DNA from: Rapana venosa
Taxonomy: Eukaryota; Mollusca; Gastropoda; Neogastropoda; Muricidae
Reading direction: 5' to 3'
DNA length: 64,000 nucleotides
Assembly (NCBI GenBank): GCA_028751875.1
Contig: CM054134.1
Location: 42,342,938-42,406,937, forward strand
The notes under the pieces were generated by a model. It had not been told where the DNA came from, did not search any database, and saw only the letters and a list, made by a program, of their open reading frames with translations. This document shows, piece by piece, positions 13,242 through 22,579 of the stretch; positions within the stretch are counted from its first letter, which is position 1, and each line of letters opens with the position of its first letter. The position numbers and the translations under genes were made by a program.

Positions 13242-13535
13242 CAGTGGCTTTTTCTACAGAATTTTGCAAGGGACAATTCTTTTGTTGCCATAGGTTCTTG
13301 TACATGCTCTAAATGTGTGTTGTACACAGTACCGCAGTTTATCCTTTCATCCGAAAGACTAGCACCCAGACCACCACTCATGGTTTAGTGGATGAAAAAT
13401 TTTTGGGCACAAACAGGGATCAGGCCTGGACCTGGATTGAATCCGGACTTTCGGCTTTCTAGGCAGGTGCATTACCTTGAGACCACTAATCCCCTGTCAC
13501 CTTAACACATGCATGCACTCACTCACTCACTCTCT

Positions 13536-13584
<49 letters not shown>

Positions 13585-13631
13585 ACACACACAACACAAA
13601 CTCACACACACAAACCACACACGCACGCTCG

Positions 13632-13665
<34 letters not shown>

Positions 13666-16600
13666 GAGTCAATGTCCTATTATTACCAAGAGTGAATATC
13701 TAGACTTAAACTTGCACAGGTACTGAGGTAGAGTATTCATGAAAGACGAAGTTTATTTATGAACTTGGCTCAGAGCCTGGCTGAGGTAAGTCTCTAGAAT
13801 ACTTTATTATCTCAGATTAAGAATTTATGGGAAATGAATTTACTTGCTAAATTGTCTACATTACTGATACAAGGATGATCAATGAAATCAATAAACCATT
13901 CCTTTTCTGATATTTGCTTGAATGTCTGTTGAACAGAACCTGACCCTTACGCTAAGTGGAAGAAAAAGAAGGTGGAAAAACCAAGGAAGAAGGAAGTCGA
14001 CGAGGAGGATCAGAAAAAGTAAGGGCATTCTTTTCCATTTATTTACGCTTAGTGTACGTAAAATTTGTAACTGCCAGTGTGTTAGATAGCTTGATGTAGT
14101 TTTCTGGGCCTGTTCATTGTTCAGGTGTCAAATCAATGAATTGCCCCAACTAATGACACACTATATATTGTTTGGTTAATTGTGTTCAGTGCACTTATTA
14201 GTCTCACAAGAACTAGAATGATTGTATAAAAGTAGTTGGTTTGTATATCCAGCTTGTGTTATGACTAAATCACAGGGGGGTTTTCTTGTGTTTTTAAAAA
14301 ATGTGTTTCCTCCTTGGAAAGTGAGCCTGCAGGTCATATTTCTAAAACAGTGTTGGCTTTAAGACATCTGACATCTTATTATATCACAGGATTATACTGG
14401 AAATTGCTATCATAACAAATTCTGTTTTCTGTTTCTTTTCTAGGTATATTGTGTTTCAGAAGCATAAATCAAACATGCAGTTGACATTTTTTAAGATTTC
14501 TTTCTCTCAAATTTAAGTTAAATTTTCAATGGTTTAATTGTAAATGTTGATTCCTCTAAAACTTTTCTGCCATGTCAATAGTTCGGATGGATCATTATGT
14601 GAAGGTAAAAACTAAACTTCAAAAGAACAGAACAGTTCAATGACAGTTGTGTTCAGTACAGAAATGAAAAAAAAGTGCCTATGAAGTAAAACACATGGCA
14701 CAAAAGACTCCATTTTTAGCAATGACAATTCTGTTGCAGACGTAGCCAGGTTCCAGCAGGCCCCAAGATGTCCAAGGAGGAAAGGCGTCAGCTGTTTGAG
14801 GCTCAGGTGAAGGCAGAGGATGAACTGAATGCTGAGCGCCAGCGTCAGCAGGAGGCTCTGATACAGCAGCAGCAGGCAGCGACTGCTTTGTTCTTCCAGC
14901 AGAACCCTGGTTTAGCTGCCCTGCATGCCCTGGGTCTTGATCCAGCCATGCTGACCGCGCAGGGCCAAGGTGAGTGGTAGTGTTGTCCTCATTTGGCTGC
15001 TGTATATCTTTTATAAAGCTTCACCAAAGCTGTGGCCCATGCATTGATCAAGCATCTGTTCATTGGCTTATTTGCCAGTTTTGGTAACTGAAATCTGAGG
15101 TAGAATTTTCATATCTTATTGGGATAGCTGTTTGTATTAGTACTAAGTCTTTAAACAGTTTAAAAGTTGCCATGTGGTCATTTAAAAAAAAAAAATGAAG
15201 TAAACACCTGCGAGTCAAATCCAGTGACAATAAGTTCTGTTTAAGTGTGTGTGCGTGTGTGTGTGTGTGCGTATGTGTGTGTGAATATAACTGTACATAC
15301 ATATGTGTTTAAACTCAAATTTTGCAGTGCTAGACCCCAGCTTTCAGCAGTTCAACAGTATTTTAAGCCCTGAACAGCAGCAGGCATTGATGCTGGCCAC
15401 ACAGGCTGCCGGTGGGGACATTGCCCTGGCTGCTCAGCAGCTCATGAATCAGCCAGGACTCTTCCCACCATCCCAACCACAACCTCAGGACCCATACCAG
15501 CAGGTGAGGCAGACTGGCTGTAAAGTAGTTTGGGTGTCACATATCTTGTGTGCAATTTTGCTCAGAACAACTATACTGTTGGCAAGCTCATTGTAAGAAT
15601 GTCAGTAGAAAGGTGTCACAAATCCAGATTTCTATATCCATGATAGAGAACTTCTGTTTCCATCTACAGTCCTTCAGTCTCTCTGAACTATACTTGAAAC
15701 GGGTTATACAGCTCTGTTGTTTTGTGTGTGTGTTTAAATCAGTATCCACCCATTGTGAGCTTCGGATTCTTTTTTTTAAATTATGCTTTTGCCAACCATT
15801 CATCACTACCTTTGCATACAATTTTTTGCAGACTATAGGTTTAAATTAACACTTTACCCACATCCTATCAACCTTATCTGACTTATGCATTATTTGCTCC
15901 CAGCCACCCCAAGTAGGGTTCTGTGCTGGTATTGCATAAGTAAAATATATGTCTAGCTAAACTGGGATTTGAAACACAACCCTCCTGTCTATAAAAATGG
16001 TTGAAAATGGATGCTTACCATGTTAGAACAAATTATGGATGGCATGAGGTCATATTCTTTCACTTGGGATGATGAATTTTCTCCCTTGTTTTCCCCACAG
16101 ATTGCCCAAGTGTTATGGTGAGGGGAAAAAATTACCAAAAATATATTAAACACAAAAAGAAGAAAGATAACTTTTTAGGCTTAGTTATTGACATGTTGGG
16201 TTAGATCATATCAAAGGATTATAGCTCTTTTTTTTTTTTTTTGGGGGGGGGGGGGGGGGTAATATTTCAGCTTTACCATGCCAAGTCCAGAAAATGTCAA
16301 ATTTTGCTGTCAGCATGTATGCAGGTAAGCTTGATAAAGTGGGATACAGTTGTTAGTCACACAGCAGGAATCTCCAACACAGGGAAACACCTGATGAAAC
16401 CTTCCATTTGACCTTGGACAGGCTCACCAAGCCATTATAACTACATATATCCTAAAGTCAGTGAAGACCAGAGCAAACAGAGAAGGGGCATCATGTCAGT
16501 GTCATTGGATGTGGTGGCTAACACCAAACTTGGTGATGAAGACAGGTAAGATCATAAGGTCAGGTAGCCTCCATGTGACTTTTTTTTTTAACTACCAGAA

Positions 16601-19600
16601 GGAGATTACAGTTCTGTCATCCTAATATGTAGCTTAAGAAGACAAGAAAGTTAGTGTTGTGACACAGTTTGTGTGTGTGTGTGCGCAGCAGGTACAAGGT
16701 GTCTTCCCTGGTCCATCTGGTTCACAGATGTACCAGGATCCTGCTCTTCTACAGCAACAGCAGCAGCAGCAGCAACAATTCCAGCAGCAGCAACAGCAGC
16801 AGCAGCAACTAGCAATGCAGCAACTAGTAAGTTTGCATCAAGTTTAGTCTGGTATAACTGAGTGGTGGTGTGGATTGATTCTTTCTTTCCTTTTTTTTTT
16901 TATATCATTGTAACTAAAAGAACAGTCTGTAAGTTCTCATTTTTAATCTATCATTTGAAATTCAGAGTTTAAACCAGGAAATATACTAGAGTATACCCAG
17001 TTTCACTGCTTGGAAGTTCAATTGACCGTCATGCTATTTCTCTTGATAAGCAGTTTTGTTATACATACATGTATGTGTTGTGATGAAGTTAAACAAAACT
17101 GCCATAATTAAAATCAAGGCAAAAAGCGGTAGGATAGCAAATGAAGCATGCTTCCATTTTTAGTGCATGTTTATACTTCAGTGCAGTAAGTGTTGAAGAC
17201 TTACGAATGAGTGTCGGATTAATGAGAGCGTTTGCTTGATATCAAGCTTGTGGTATTGGCAGTGACTGACTGTCTGTCTGTCTGTCCCATGTGTCAGGCG
17301 GTGATGCAGCAGATGGCAGGACCAGCAGCACAGCCTACCCTGCCCCCAGAGGAAGAGGATGTACCTCCACCTCCTTCCCCCCCTGAACCCCGTGAGATGT
17401 TACCCTTGCACTGGAAAATGGCCAGAGATGCTGAGGGCCGAGTTTACTACTATCATATTCATACCAGGTAAGCAGGGAGATTTTGTGTTTATATTGGTTG
17501 TGTGTGGTTGTCTATACGCATTGTCTATGAGTCTGCGCATGGGCTTATTTGCATATGCGTGCATGCGTTTGATTTCATTTTACGTCTCTTCACATGTTAT
17601 GATATTAGACTGGGGGGGGGGGAATCAGTGTTTGAGGGTGGTGGCACACATATTTTGAATACCAGTTGACAAGTAGGTGGAAATCAAATTACAAATTACC
17701 AACCTACAATGCAACTCTGTTATACTTAAGTAAAACAGGCAAAAATAAATAAAGAAATAACCCCCAAATCATCACATCTGTAACAAGAACTAACAAGTGA
17801 ACAGTAATAACCATATGTCTAACAATAACCAATGAAAGGAATGATATTTCATCAAAAGAGAAAGTCAGTAAAGTCCATAATAATCATAATAAAGAGAACC
17901 ATCTGGACTATGCAATAACGATTGAAAAATTTATACATCAACAGAGGATCCTTGAAAATTGCAGATGATGATAATGAGGTCAGAATGGGAATGTAGTCTT
18001 TCAGCATCTGGCATATTACCATTTCTCTGTATACATCAAAACAACCAACTCTCTTTTTCTCACACAGGAATAACTTCTGCTGTGCCTTTTGAACGATCTG
18101 ATAGCATTCTTGCAGTGACAAATGGAGTTTCAGATTTGCAACATCTGATAAACCTTTTGCCCCCTGTTTTGCTAAAATGTCAACTTTTTCATTATAATAT
18201 ATACCAGAGTGAGATGGAATCCAACAAAAAGATCTGAGCCTTTTAAAGTGAGGTGATGGATTAAATGACAAATTTCATTGACTAATTCAGATCTAACTTT
18301 TGTTTGCATAGAACTGATTGCTTGAATTACTGATTTTGAGTCAACACAAAAAAGTATTTGAAAGACAACTTTCGGAAAATCAGTTAAGAAATCAAAAGCC
18401 GTTAATATTGCTACAAGTTCTGCCGAAAAAATTGATATATTCTCCCCAAGATGAAATTTATGTTCATTTTTTAGATCTGGTATAATAATAATAATAATAA
18501 TAATAATAATGTATGGAATTTATATAGCGCTGAATCTTGTAAAGCAACAAATCAAAGCGCTCAGATGACTTTTTTTAAATTTTAAATTTATGCGTGTGTA
18601 TGCGGTTTTGTAAATTTTGTCATCTGTTCCCACCTGCACACAATGGTCTACTCTTTCGAACAGCGGAACAGGATTTAACGTGTGCGCAAGATGTTCTGCA
18701 TGCATTCGCACACAGGGCCTCGGTTTATAGTCTCATCCGAAGGACTTTGACATTCAGTTTGATTTTTTGGTCAAACTGGGAATAAAGGGCGAGACTGGGA
18801 ATCGAACCCAGAACCTACTTATTGGCAGGCAAACATCTTAACCATCCTGCCACCTTACTTCCAAGTCCAATCTGGTGCATTCGTGTATGTGTGTGTGTCT
18901 CTCATTGGGGGTTTTGAAAGTGTTTATCACAGTATGGTTTTATGGTTAAGTAGATTAGAAATCAACTGTTTTTGCTTATCAGCATCTCATCCTTACGTTT
19001 TTTCCTTATTACAAGGTTCTTTGCCTCTATTCCAAAAGTATCGAGACAGAGCAGGCATTTTTGCCTAAAAGGCAGTTCATATGAAGAGATATTTATTGAT
19101 ACAGGGAAAAGTTTAAAGCCCAAAAGTACATGTACATGATATCTTAAATATATGATGTTGTCAGTTCAAAACATTAGTCATAGTTATATATAAAAAGTTT
19201 TTGAAATACATGGATGTTGTCAGTGAAGAAAATCATCATTATGATACCCATACTCCTGGTCCATGACCATACTGGAAAACATTGTGCAAAAATGTCAGTG
19301 ACCATTCTGAAGAGTGTGATTGACTGAAACTTTTTTTAACTGGCACGTTGGAGTTTTGGGCTGCCTTGTTGTTATTCAGATAGCTTTTGTTTCTTCTGTA
19401 AATATATGCTGTAGTCAGGATCCTTAGTTTTTTTCTGGGAGTTGCGTGATTTTAAGACTGCTGCATGGTGTGTGTATAAACAGGGCAACTCAGTGGGAGC
19501 CTCCTCAGTGGGACAATCCCTTCCCAGAGGATATGGACTTTGATCCTGAACCAGAGCTGGGAGAGGAGCCTCAGAAGAAGATCACCACCACAGCTGCCGC

Positions 19601-22579
19601 TGACACCTCCAGTGAAGTAGCTAAAAAGATCAAGGAGCAGTTCAGAAAACAGGTAATGATTTTTTTCTGTATGATTTCTTTGCTTCACTTTTAACATTTG
19701 TGACGCTCCACCGCATAATGAGTTGCATTGCTCCAGAGGTCAATATTTAGTTATTAACATATCATTAATCTGCAATAAATACACTATACATAACAGAAAA
19801 CAGATTGTAAATCGGACACTTCTATGAAAAGTTATTACACATTGAAATGATAAACTGCAGAAAGTGGCAAAAAGCGAAACTTGATGAGTTTTGCATCATA
19901 TTAGGCAGTTCAAATGAGAGCTTGGGTATTTTTAAACGCATTTTTAAAGCAAACAGAAAGAAAGAAAATTACGCCTTGATACTTCAGTACAAAGTAGGAA
20001 AATGGCTTTAGTTTAATTATCAATCAATACCTCAAAATTAAGAACCTGTCCCCCACCTGCCTAAAATGGTTCCTAGCAGAAAAGTGGGTCAGGTGCAACG
20101 CAACTCATTTCATGATGGAGCGTCTTTTTTTTAATTTTTAAAATCATTTCTGAATGCTACTGTTGTGTTTTTGGCAGCTTCTGCCATTTCCTTGCCCAAA
20201 ACTGCTGTTTTCTTTTTTCTTTTCTCAAAAATTCACAGTAGGAGCATGTTTTGAAATATTTGTTTGCAAAAGATCAAGTTGAGCAGCAGAGTTTTGTATG
20301 CATTGTTGGGAGTAAATGGATGTATTTGTCAGACCAGGCAGTGATAGCTATAATAGTGTTTGGCTAACAGAAGGAGAGACATAACACACAGCTGTGGCTA
20401 GAGTGGATAAACACATGTGAACAGCACATACACACTTACACGCATGCACACACACAGATACAGATATATACACATGCATACATGCTTTGTAAGTTATAGC
20501 AGCATGAGAGGAATTGATGTATTGTCCAGTTCATGTGAAGTGACTGACACAGGAGGGATTTTGCTTTGTTCTTTGGAGCACAAGTTCAGTTTGTTTCAGT
20601 GGAACAGTTTATTCTGGATCATCCAGGTTTAATTAAGTATCATTGAGACAGCAAGACCTGCTTGCTGAAAGGAGGCAGATGTTCAGGAGTATGATTGTTT
20701 AAAGTAGATAAATCATTTGCTCAAGGATGATTTGTTTCAGTGAGAAAATAAAGGCATTATGTTTTTTAATTTCTGTTGTAGATGTCTCACCATGTGGTAG
20801 TGTTCCTGAATCCTTACCGACGTCCAGACTGTAAGGCGGGTCGTATCACATCCACTGATGACTTCAAACACCTGGCTAGAAAGGTGAGGGAGTAGTTGAT
20901 CTGTTCCCTGTCTTTGTAAATTTTAGTTTTTATGTACTTAAATATGTGTCAGAAAGGGGTAGAGAGAGTGCAGGTGGTGTGGTGTATAATGGTTAATGGT
21001 TTGTAGTGTGTTTGCGTATGTGCATGTGAGACAAAACACACAAACACACACACACATGCACACACACACACACACTGGATGTGAGTAAAAGCATCATGTG
21101 TTTACTATCATCTTGAATAAAATCTGTTCGTTACCAGCCGCCATGGCGCAGTGGTTAGCGCCTTGGGTTACGGACTGGAAGGTCGTGGGTTCGATTCCCA
21201 TAAGAGTCATAGGGGTTTTTCGGACTCCGGCTGGCTCCTACCCAGAGTGAGTGTGCTGTGGGCTCAATGGGAAGACTGGGACCACACAGTCGAGCTTCAT
21301 CCACTTTACGGATGCGAGTTTGAGAGTGTTGCTCAAATTACCTGACCAACACTGCAGGGTGTCTGTATCTCTCAGGCCCGGTTAACGCCAGGATATATTA
21401 TGATAGTAAGTGTAGAGTACAGCCCTGTCCGGTAGTCTCAAAGCATATGCACTTCCACAGCAGCATAATTACGTCATCCTCATTGTCATTGATCATCATG
21501 CAATAAAAAAAAAAAAATTGCCTCTGATTCGGTGGTCCCAGTTGCTCTGGTCGCATGGTGACCTCACATTCGGTTTGCCTATACACTTCTGTGCCTGTGG
21601 TGAGTTTGTGTCAGGGCCTTTGGGGTTGGAGGTTCACGGGGGACAGTCGTTGGAGGGACGTTGTGGTGGTTGCCACCTCAAGTGGGCAACTCACTCAGTC
21701 TGGCTCCGCGACTGAGCTAATACTGTCGTTAGTAGGGGGCTTAGTAGGTGGTGTCCTGCATATGTTAGCTCAGAAGAGGCACCACTGAACATCACCAAAG
21801 TGACCCAGCAGCAGTGCAGGGCCCCTCTGGCTGGTAGCCCAACGGTGGCCTGATAGTGATGGGCTCCCTGTGGACCTCCGACTCTGAGGATGAGACATAA
21901 CAAATCTGGGTATGGCTGTGGTGGGGAGATTGGAATGAGCGGCATGGGAACAGCAGGACGGGGAACGTCACAAGATGAGGCAGCAAAAAACAACACACAC
22001 AAAAATCTGTTTGTTCTCTCTCTCAATTACACATGCACTCACATATTGAAACACAAAATGGTAGAATAAACCATATTTTCTGGAAAGAAAACAACCCACA
22101 ACTGTTGCATACAATAAAGTTTCCAGTGCTATAAAGGAATGTAAAACTTGGTTAGAACTATCCTGTTGATAATGATCATACCCAGACCGATAAAAGTTCA
22201 TGATGTACAGATATACACACACTAGTTTTGTGCATTATTTTAGCCTTTCTTTTTCTCAAGAGATTCTTGTGGTGTAGGCAGTGATGGGTAAGTGTGCTAA
22301 ACCTTGCACCACAAAAGATAGCCCCATATTGTGGTAAGGGGAGTAATGTCAGTTTTGCCAAACATTGCATGAGGATATGTGGTGCTACTAATAATGATGA
22401 TGCTGTTCCAGCTTACTCACCATGTGATGGCCAAGGAGCTGAAACACTGCCGCCATGTGGAAGATCTGGAGGTCAATGAAAATGTCAAGGCTAAGGCCAA
22501 GGACTACGTGAAGAAGTACATGTCCCGATATGGTTCTGTCTTCAAGAAATCCACATCTCCAGATGATTACACTGGATGA
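5097..22579 (+). CDS. SETD2: SETD2, histone H3-K36 methyltransferase, C-terminal part (12 exons, 902 codons plus stop)
   Basis: Exons: 5097-5219, 5832-7085, 8008-8071, 9993-10025, 13937-14018, 14740-14969, 15328-15503, 16689-16826, 17298-17467, 19484-19652, 20782-20883, 22412-22579. All junctions are GT-AG and the phases join into one open frame ending in TGA. Numbered from the first codon here: a leucine-rich post-SET piece (1-41), an acidic Ser/Glu/Asp-rich disordered stretch (about 65-445), the linker motif ELYKIPKK near 460, a Lys-rich segment (about 490-520), [12 protein letters not shown] near 530, a Gln-rich part, a WW domain with tryptophans 739 and 761, and an SRI domain from about 797 to the end. 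SETD2 trimethylates H3K36 in the nucleus, and its SRI domain binds the phosphorylated RNA polymerase II tail. The order of segments matches human SETD2. AWS, SET and post-SET domains are not in the window and should lie to the left. Identification is by recognising the motifs and is secure. Confidence 0.95.
5220..5831. other. SETD2 intron
   Basis: Only short GT and CA runs; nothing else recognised. Confidence 0.7.
5832..7085 (+). CDS. SETD2: SETD2 exon b: large acidic disordered exon
   Basis: 418 codons, phase 0 at both ends, acceptor GTGTGTAG and donor GTAAGT. It opens with VLEVLKMLP and [12 protein letters not shown], matching the human LPIPTKNMLEESKVLPIIQRW region. Then follow some 350 residues rich in Ser, Glu, Asp and Ala with almost no hydrophobic pattern, and it closes with [13 protein letters not shown], matching LATKLLDSWKDLK. 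The reading frame stays open into the following intron as far as 7457, but that extension is only intron and CA-repeat translation. Confidence 0.93.
7250..7437. repeat. CA-rich microsatellite
   Basis: Long impure-then-pure CA tract ending in a CTCACT run, directly before a SINE head. Confidence 0.95.
7440..7780 (+). mobile_element. tRNA-headed SINE, family 1 core, plus strand
   Basis: Box A TAGTCTAGTGGTTAGAAC and box B GGGTTCGATTCCCG are intact. The core ACCGAGGCCCCGTGTGCG and the end ATTCCATTATCCTCGATAG are shared with the other family 1 copies. Its head differs from that of the 4182 copy, so the core has been combined with different tRNA heads. Confidence 0.9.
7801..7962. repeat. CA-rich microsatellite
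   Basis: Interrupted CA tract between the SINE and SETD2 exon c. Confidence 0.95.
8008..8071 (+). CDS. SETD2: SETD2 exon c: ELYKIPKK linker
   Basis: 64 nt, phase 0 to phase 1, acceptor TGTTTAG and donor GTAAGT. It encodes [20 protein letters not shown], close to the human EVYRIPKKSQTEKE segment. Confidence 0.92.
8451..8682. repeat. Minisatellite, 29-bp unit, eight copies
   Basis: 232 bp is exactly 8 x 29. The unit is GATCAGCAGACAATTAGATA plus CAGTTCAGG, with GATCAGAAGA and TTTAAA variants alternating between copies. Confidence 0.92.
8932..9195 (+). repeat. Dispersed repeat R2, copy 3 (longest)
   Basis: Begins GGGGATGCCAGGTGCCTGTC, carries CAGTATAAATAGCATCCCC, then a T-rich middle and TCTCCCATGCCAAAGTTGG, as in the 1608 copy. 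Ends near TGATGACAGCAC. Confidence 0.65.
9993..10025 (+). CDS. SETD2: SETD2 exon d: 33-nt microexon
   Basis: Acceptor CCTTCCTTCAG and donor GTACAA; it enters and leaves in phase 1, adding 11 residues ([11 protein letters not shown]). The pyrimidine-rich acceptor and the phase match with both neighbours support it. Leaving it out would keep the frame. Confidence 0.8.
11183..11453 (-). mobile_element. tRNA-headed SINE, family 4
   Basis: On the minus strand the head reads GGAGGCACCGTGGTCGAGTG (box A) and CGCGGTTCCATCCCCGC (box B). The body contains GTGTCCTGTCACAGGGGTGG and ends GATAAGCTCCGGCTCTATGG. Only this one copy is in the window. Confidence 0.85.
11570..11886 (+). mobile_element. tRNA-headed SINE, family 2, near full length
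   Basis: Degenerate tRNA head (TAGCCGAGTGGCTCTGA, GTTCAAATCTTGG), then the family core GCAGAAGATCAAATATGCAC and ATTAAAGATCCCATAATTC, and the end CATGATGGGTAAAAAAGG, ACCTCTAGCCAAAG. Other copies are listed below. Confidence 0.85.
12836..12869. repeat. TA microsatellite
   Basis: Pure TA run, self-complementary. Confidence 0.95.
12945..13018. repeat. CA microsatellite with GCAC variants
   Basis: CA tract with CACG interruptions. Confidence 0.95.
13123..13500 (-). mobile_element. tRNA-headed SINE, family 3, carrying a TA expansion
   Basis: The minus strand head (GATTAGTGGTCTCAAGGTAA; CCGGATTCAATCCAGG) leads to CCAGACCACCACTCATGG (plus-strand reading) and to the end GAAATTTGGGCTGCTTTCCC. A TA run at 13199-13239 lies inside. 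A fragment of the same end occurs at 61832-61905. Confidence 0.8.
13534..13666. repeat. CA-rich microsatellite
   Basis: CA tract with CACG and AACA interruptions. Confidence 0.95.
13937..14018 (+). CDS. SETD2: SETD2 exon e: lysine-rich segment
   Basis: 82 nt, acceptor GTTGAACAG, donor GTAAGG, phase 1 to phase 2. It encodes [17 protein letters not shown], a basic stretch that corresponds in position to the human KKKVRIKDR region. Confidence 0.88.
14019..14739. other. SETD2 intron
   Basis: AT-rich; nothing recognised. Confidence 0.7.
14740..14969 (+). CDS. SETD2: SETD2 exon f: [11 protein letters not shown] helix
   Basis: 230 nt, acceptor CTGTTGCAG, donor GTGAGT, phase 2 to phase 1. It encodes [20 protein letters not shown] followed by a Gln-rich stretch, matching the human KLSTEERRKLFEQEV helix. 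Confidence 0.93.
14970..15327. other. SETD2 intron
   Basis: A GT tract at about 15246-15283; otherwise nothing recognised. Confidence 0.7.
15328..15503 (+). CDS. SETD2: SETD2 exon g: Gln/Ala-rich low-complexity segment
   Basis: 176 nt, acceptor TTTTGCAG, donor GTGAGG, phase 1 to phase 0. Rich in Gln, Ala, Pro and Leu. Assigned by position and splice phase; the sequence itself is not conserved enough to stand alone. Confidence 0.85.
15504..16688. other. SETD2 intron
   Basis: A T run passing into a G run (16228-16259) and a terminal GT repeat running into the acceptor; nothing else recognised. Confidence 0.7.
16689..16826 (+). CDS. SETD2: SETD2 exon h: poly-Gln exon behind a UG-repeat acceptor
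   Basis: 138 nt, phase 0 at both ends. Codons 16752-16808 encode nine Gln, one Phe and nine Gln, made mostly of CAG with some CAA. The acceptor has no normal pyrimidine tract: a GT repeat (about 16670-16684) runs into GCGCAG, and a second CAG follows directly, so two acceptors 3 nt apart are possible. Confidence 0.85.
16827..17297. other. SETD2 intron
   Basis: A short CTGT repeat (about 17267-17285) just before the acceptor; otherwise nothing recognised. Confidence 0.7.
17298..17467 (+). CDS. SETD2: SETD2 exon i: Pro-rich stretch and first half of the WW domain
   Basis: 170 nt, acceptor ATGTGTCAG, donor GTAAGC, phase 0 to phase 2. A Pro-rich run precedes [19 protein letters not shown], matching human LPPNWKTARDPEGKIYYYH. 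It supplies the first WW tryptophan and the triple-Tyr strand. Confidence 0.95.
17855..18480 (-). mobile_element. LINE remnant with an RNase H domain
   Basis: The minus strand reads [16 protein letters not shown] (catalytic Glu), [12 protein letters not shown] (catalytic Asp) and [20 protein letters not shown] (the conserved HSG-NE-D signature). This order is that of RNase H in I-like non-LTR elements. The 5' side is cut off by the SINE at 18483. The 3' side runs on as a degenerate frame. Confidence 0.85.
18483..18862 (-). mobile_element. tRNA-headed SINE, family 1, near full length
   Basis: Same layout as the copy at 4182: TAA run, AGCGCTATATAAATTCCATA tail (reverse complement), core, box B GGGTTCGATTCCCAG and box A. 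It appears inserted into the LINE at 17855-18480. Confidence 0.9.
19484..19652 (+). CDS. SETD2: SETD2 exon j: second half of WW and start of SRI
   Basis: 169 nt, acceptor ATAAACAG, donor GTAATG, phase 2 to phase 0. It begins [12 protein letters not shown], completing the WW domain, and ends [15 protein letters not shown], the first helix of SRI. Confidence 0.95.
19653..20781. other. SETD2 intron with an inverted-repeat element
   Basis: Holds the element at 19702-20124; otherwise nothing recognised. Confidence 0.7.
19702..20124. mobile_element. MITE-like element with 30-bp terminal inverted repeats
   Basis: GACGCTCCACCGCATAATGA.. at 19702-19731 pairs with ..TCATTTCATGATGGAGCGTC at 20095-20124: 24 of 30 positions match as inverted repeats, including the outer GACGCTCCA/TGGAGCGTC. 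The 423-bp element has no coding capacity. A target duplication is not evident. Confidence 0.65.
20782..20883 (+). CDS. SETD2: SETD2 exon k: SRI core
   Basis: 102 nt, phase 0 at both ends, acceptor CTGTTGTAG, donor GTGAGG. It encodes [20 protein letters not shown] and FKHLARK, nearly identical to the human CLNPYRKPDCKVGRI block. Confidence 0.96.
21134..21408 (+). mobile_element. tRNA-headed SINE, family 5
   Basis: Box A CATGGCGCAGTGGTTAGCGC and box B GGGTTCGATTCCC are intact. The body contains CAATGGGAAGACTGGGACC and TTGCTCAAATTACCTGACC. It is not a functional tRNA gene: the 3' half cannot complete an acceptor stem. Confidence 0.8.
21525..21985. repeat. GC-richer unclassified block
   Basis: Markedly richer in G and C than the flanking intron (CGGTGGTCCCAGTTGCTCTG, ACGGGGAACGTCACAAGATG). 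No long open frame with recognisable motifs and no tRNA boxes. Likely an old transposon piece, but this is inference from composition only. Confidence 0.35.
22412..22579 (+). CDS. SETD2: SETD2 terminal exon: SRI end and stop
   Basis: Acceptor CTGTTCCAG. It encodes [33 protein letters not shown] and a short tail, then TGA at 22577-22579. It matches the human LTHGVMNKELKYC and KEYIKKYMQKFG blocks. Confidence 0.96.
   Translation, partial: LTHHVMAKELKHCRHVEDLEVNENVKAKAKDYVKKYMSRYGSVFKKSTSPDDYTG

Larger units (their letters stand above)
10026..13936. other. SETD2 intron, SINE- and microsatellite-rich
   Basis: Holds three SINEs (11183-11453, 11570-11886, 13123-13500), TA and CA tracts and a poly-C/poly-A run near 10511-10539. 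No exon seen. Confidence 0.7.
17468..19483. other. SETD2 intron with LINE and SINE
   Basis: Holds a LINE RNase H remnant (17855-18480) directly abutting a SINE (18483-18862). The remaining 0.6 kb shows nothing. Confidence 0.75.
20884..22411. other. Last SETD2 intron, with SINE and GC-richer block
   Basis: Holds a SINE (21134-21408) and a GC-richer block (about 21525-21985) of unknown origin. Otherwise nothing recognised. Confidence 0.65.

Noticed and set aside
21134..21210. Possible tRNA gene with good A and B boxes
   Set aside because: The acceptor stem does not close and the sequence continues into a SINE body.
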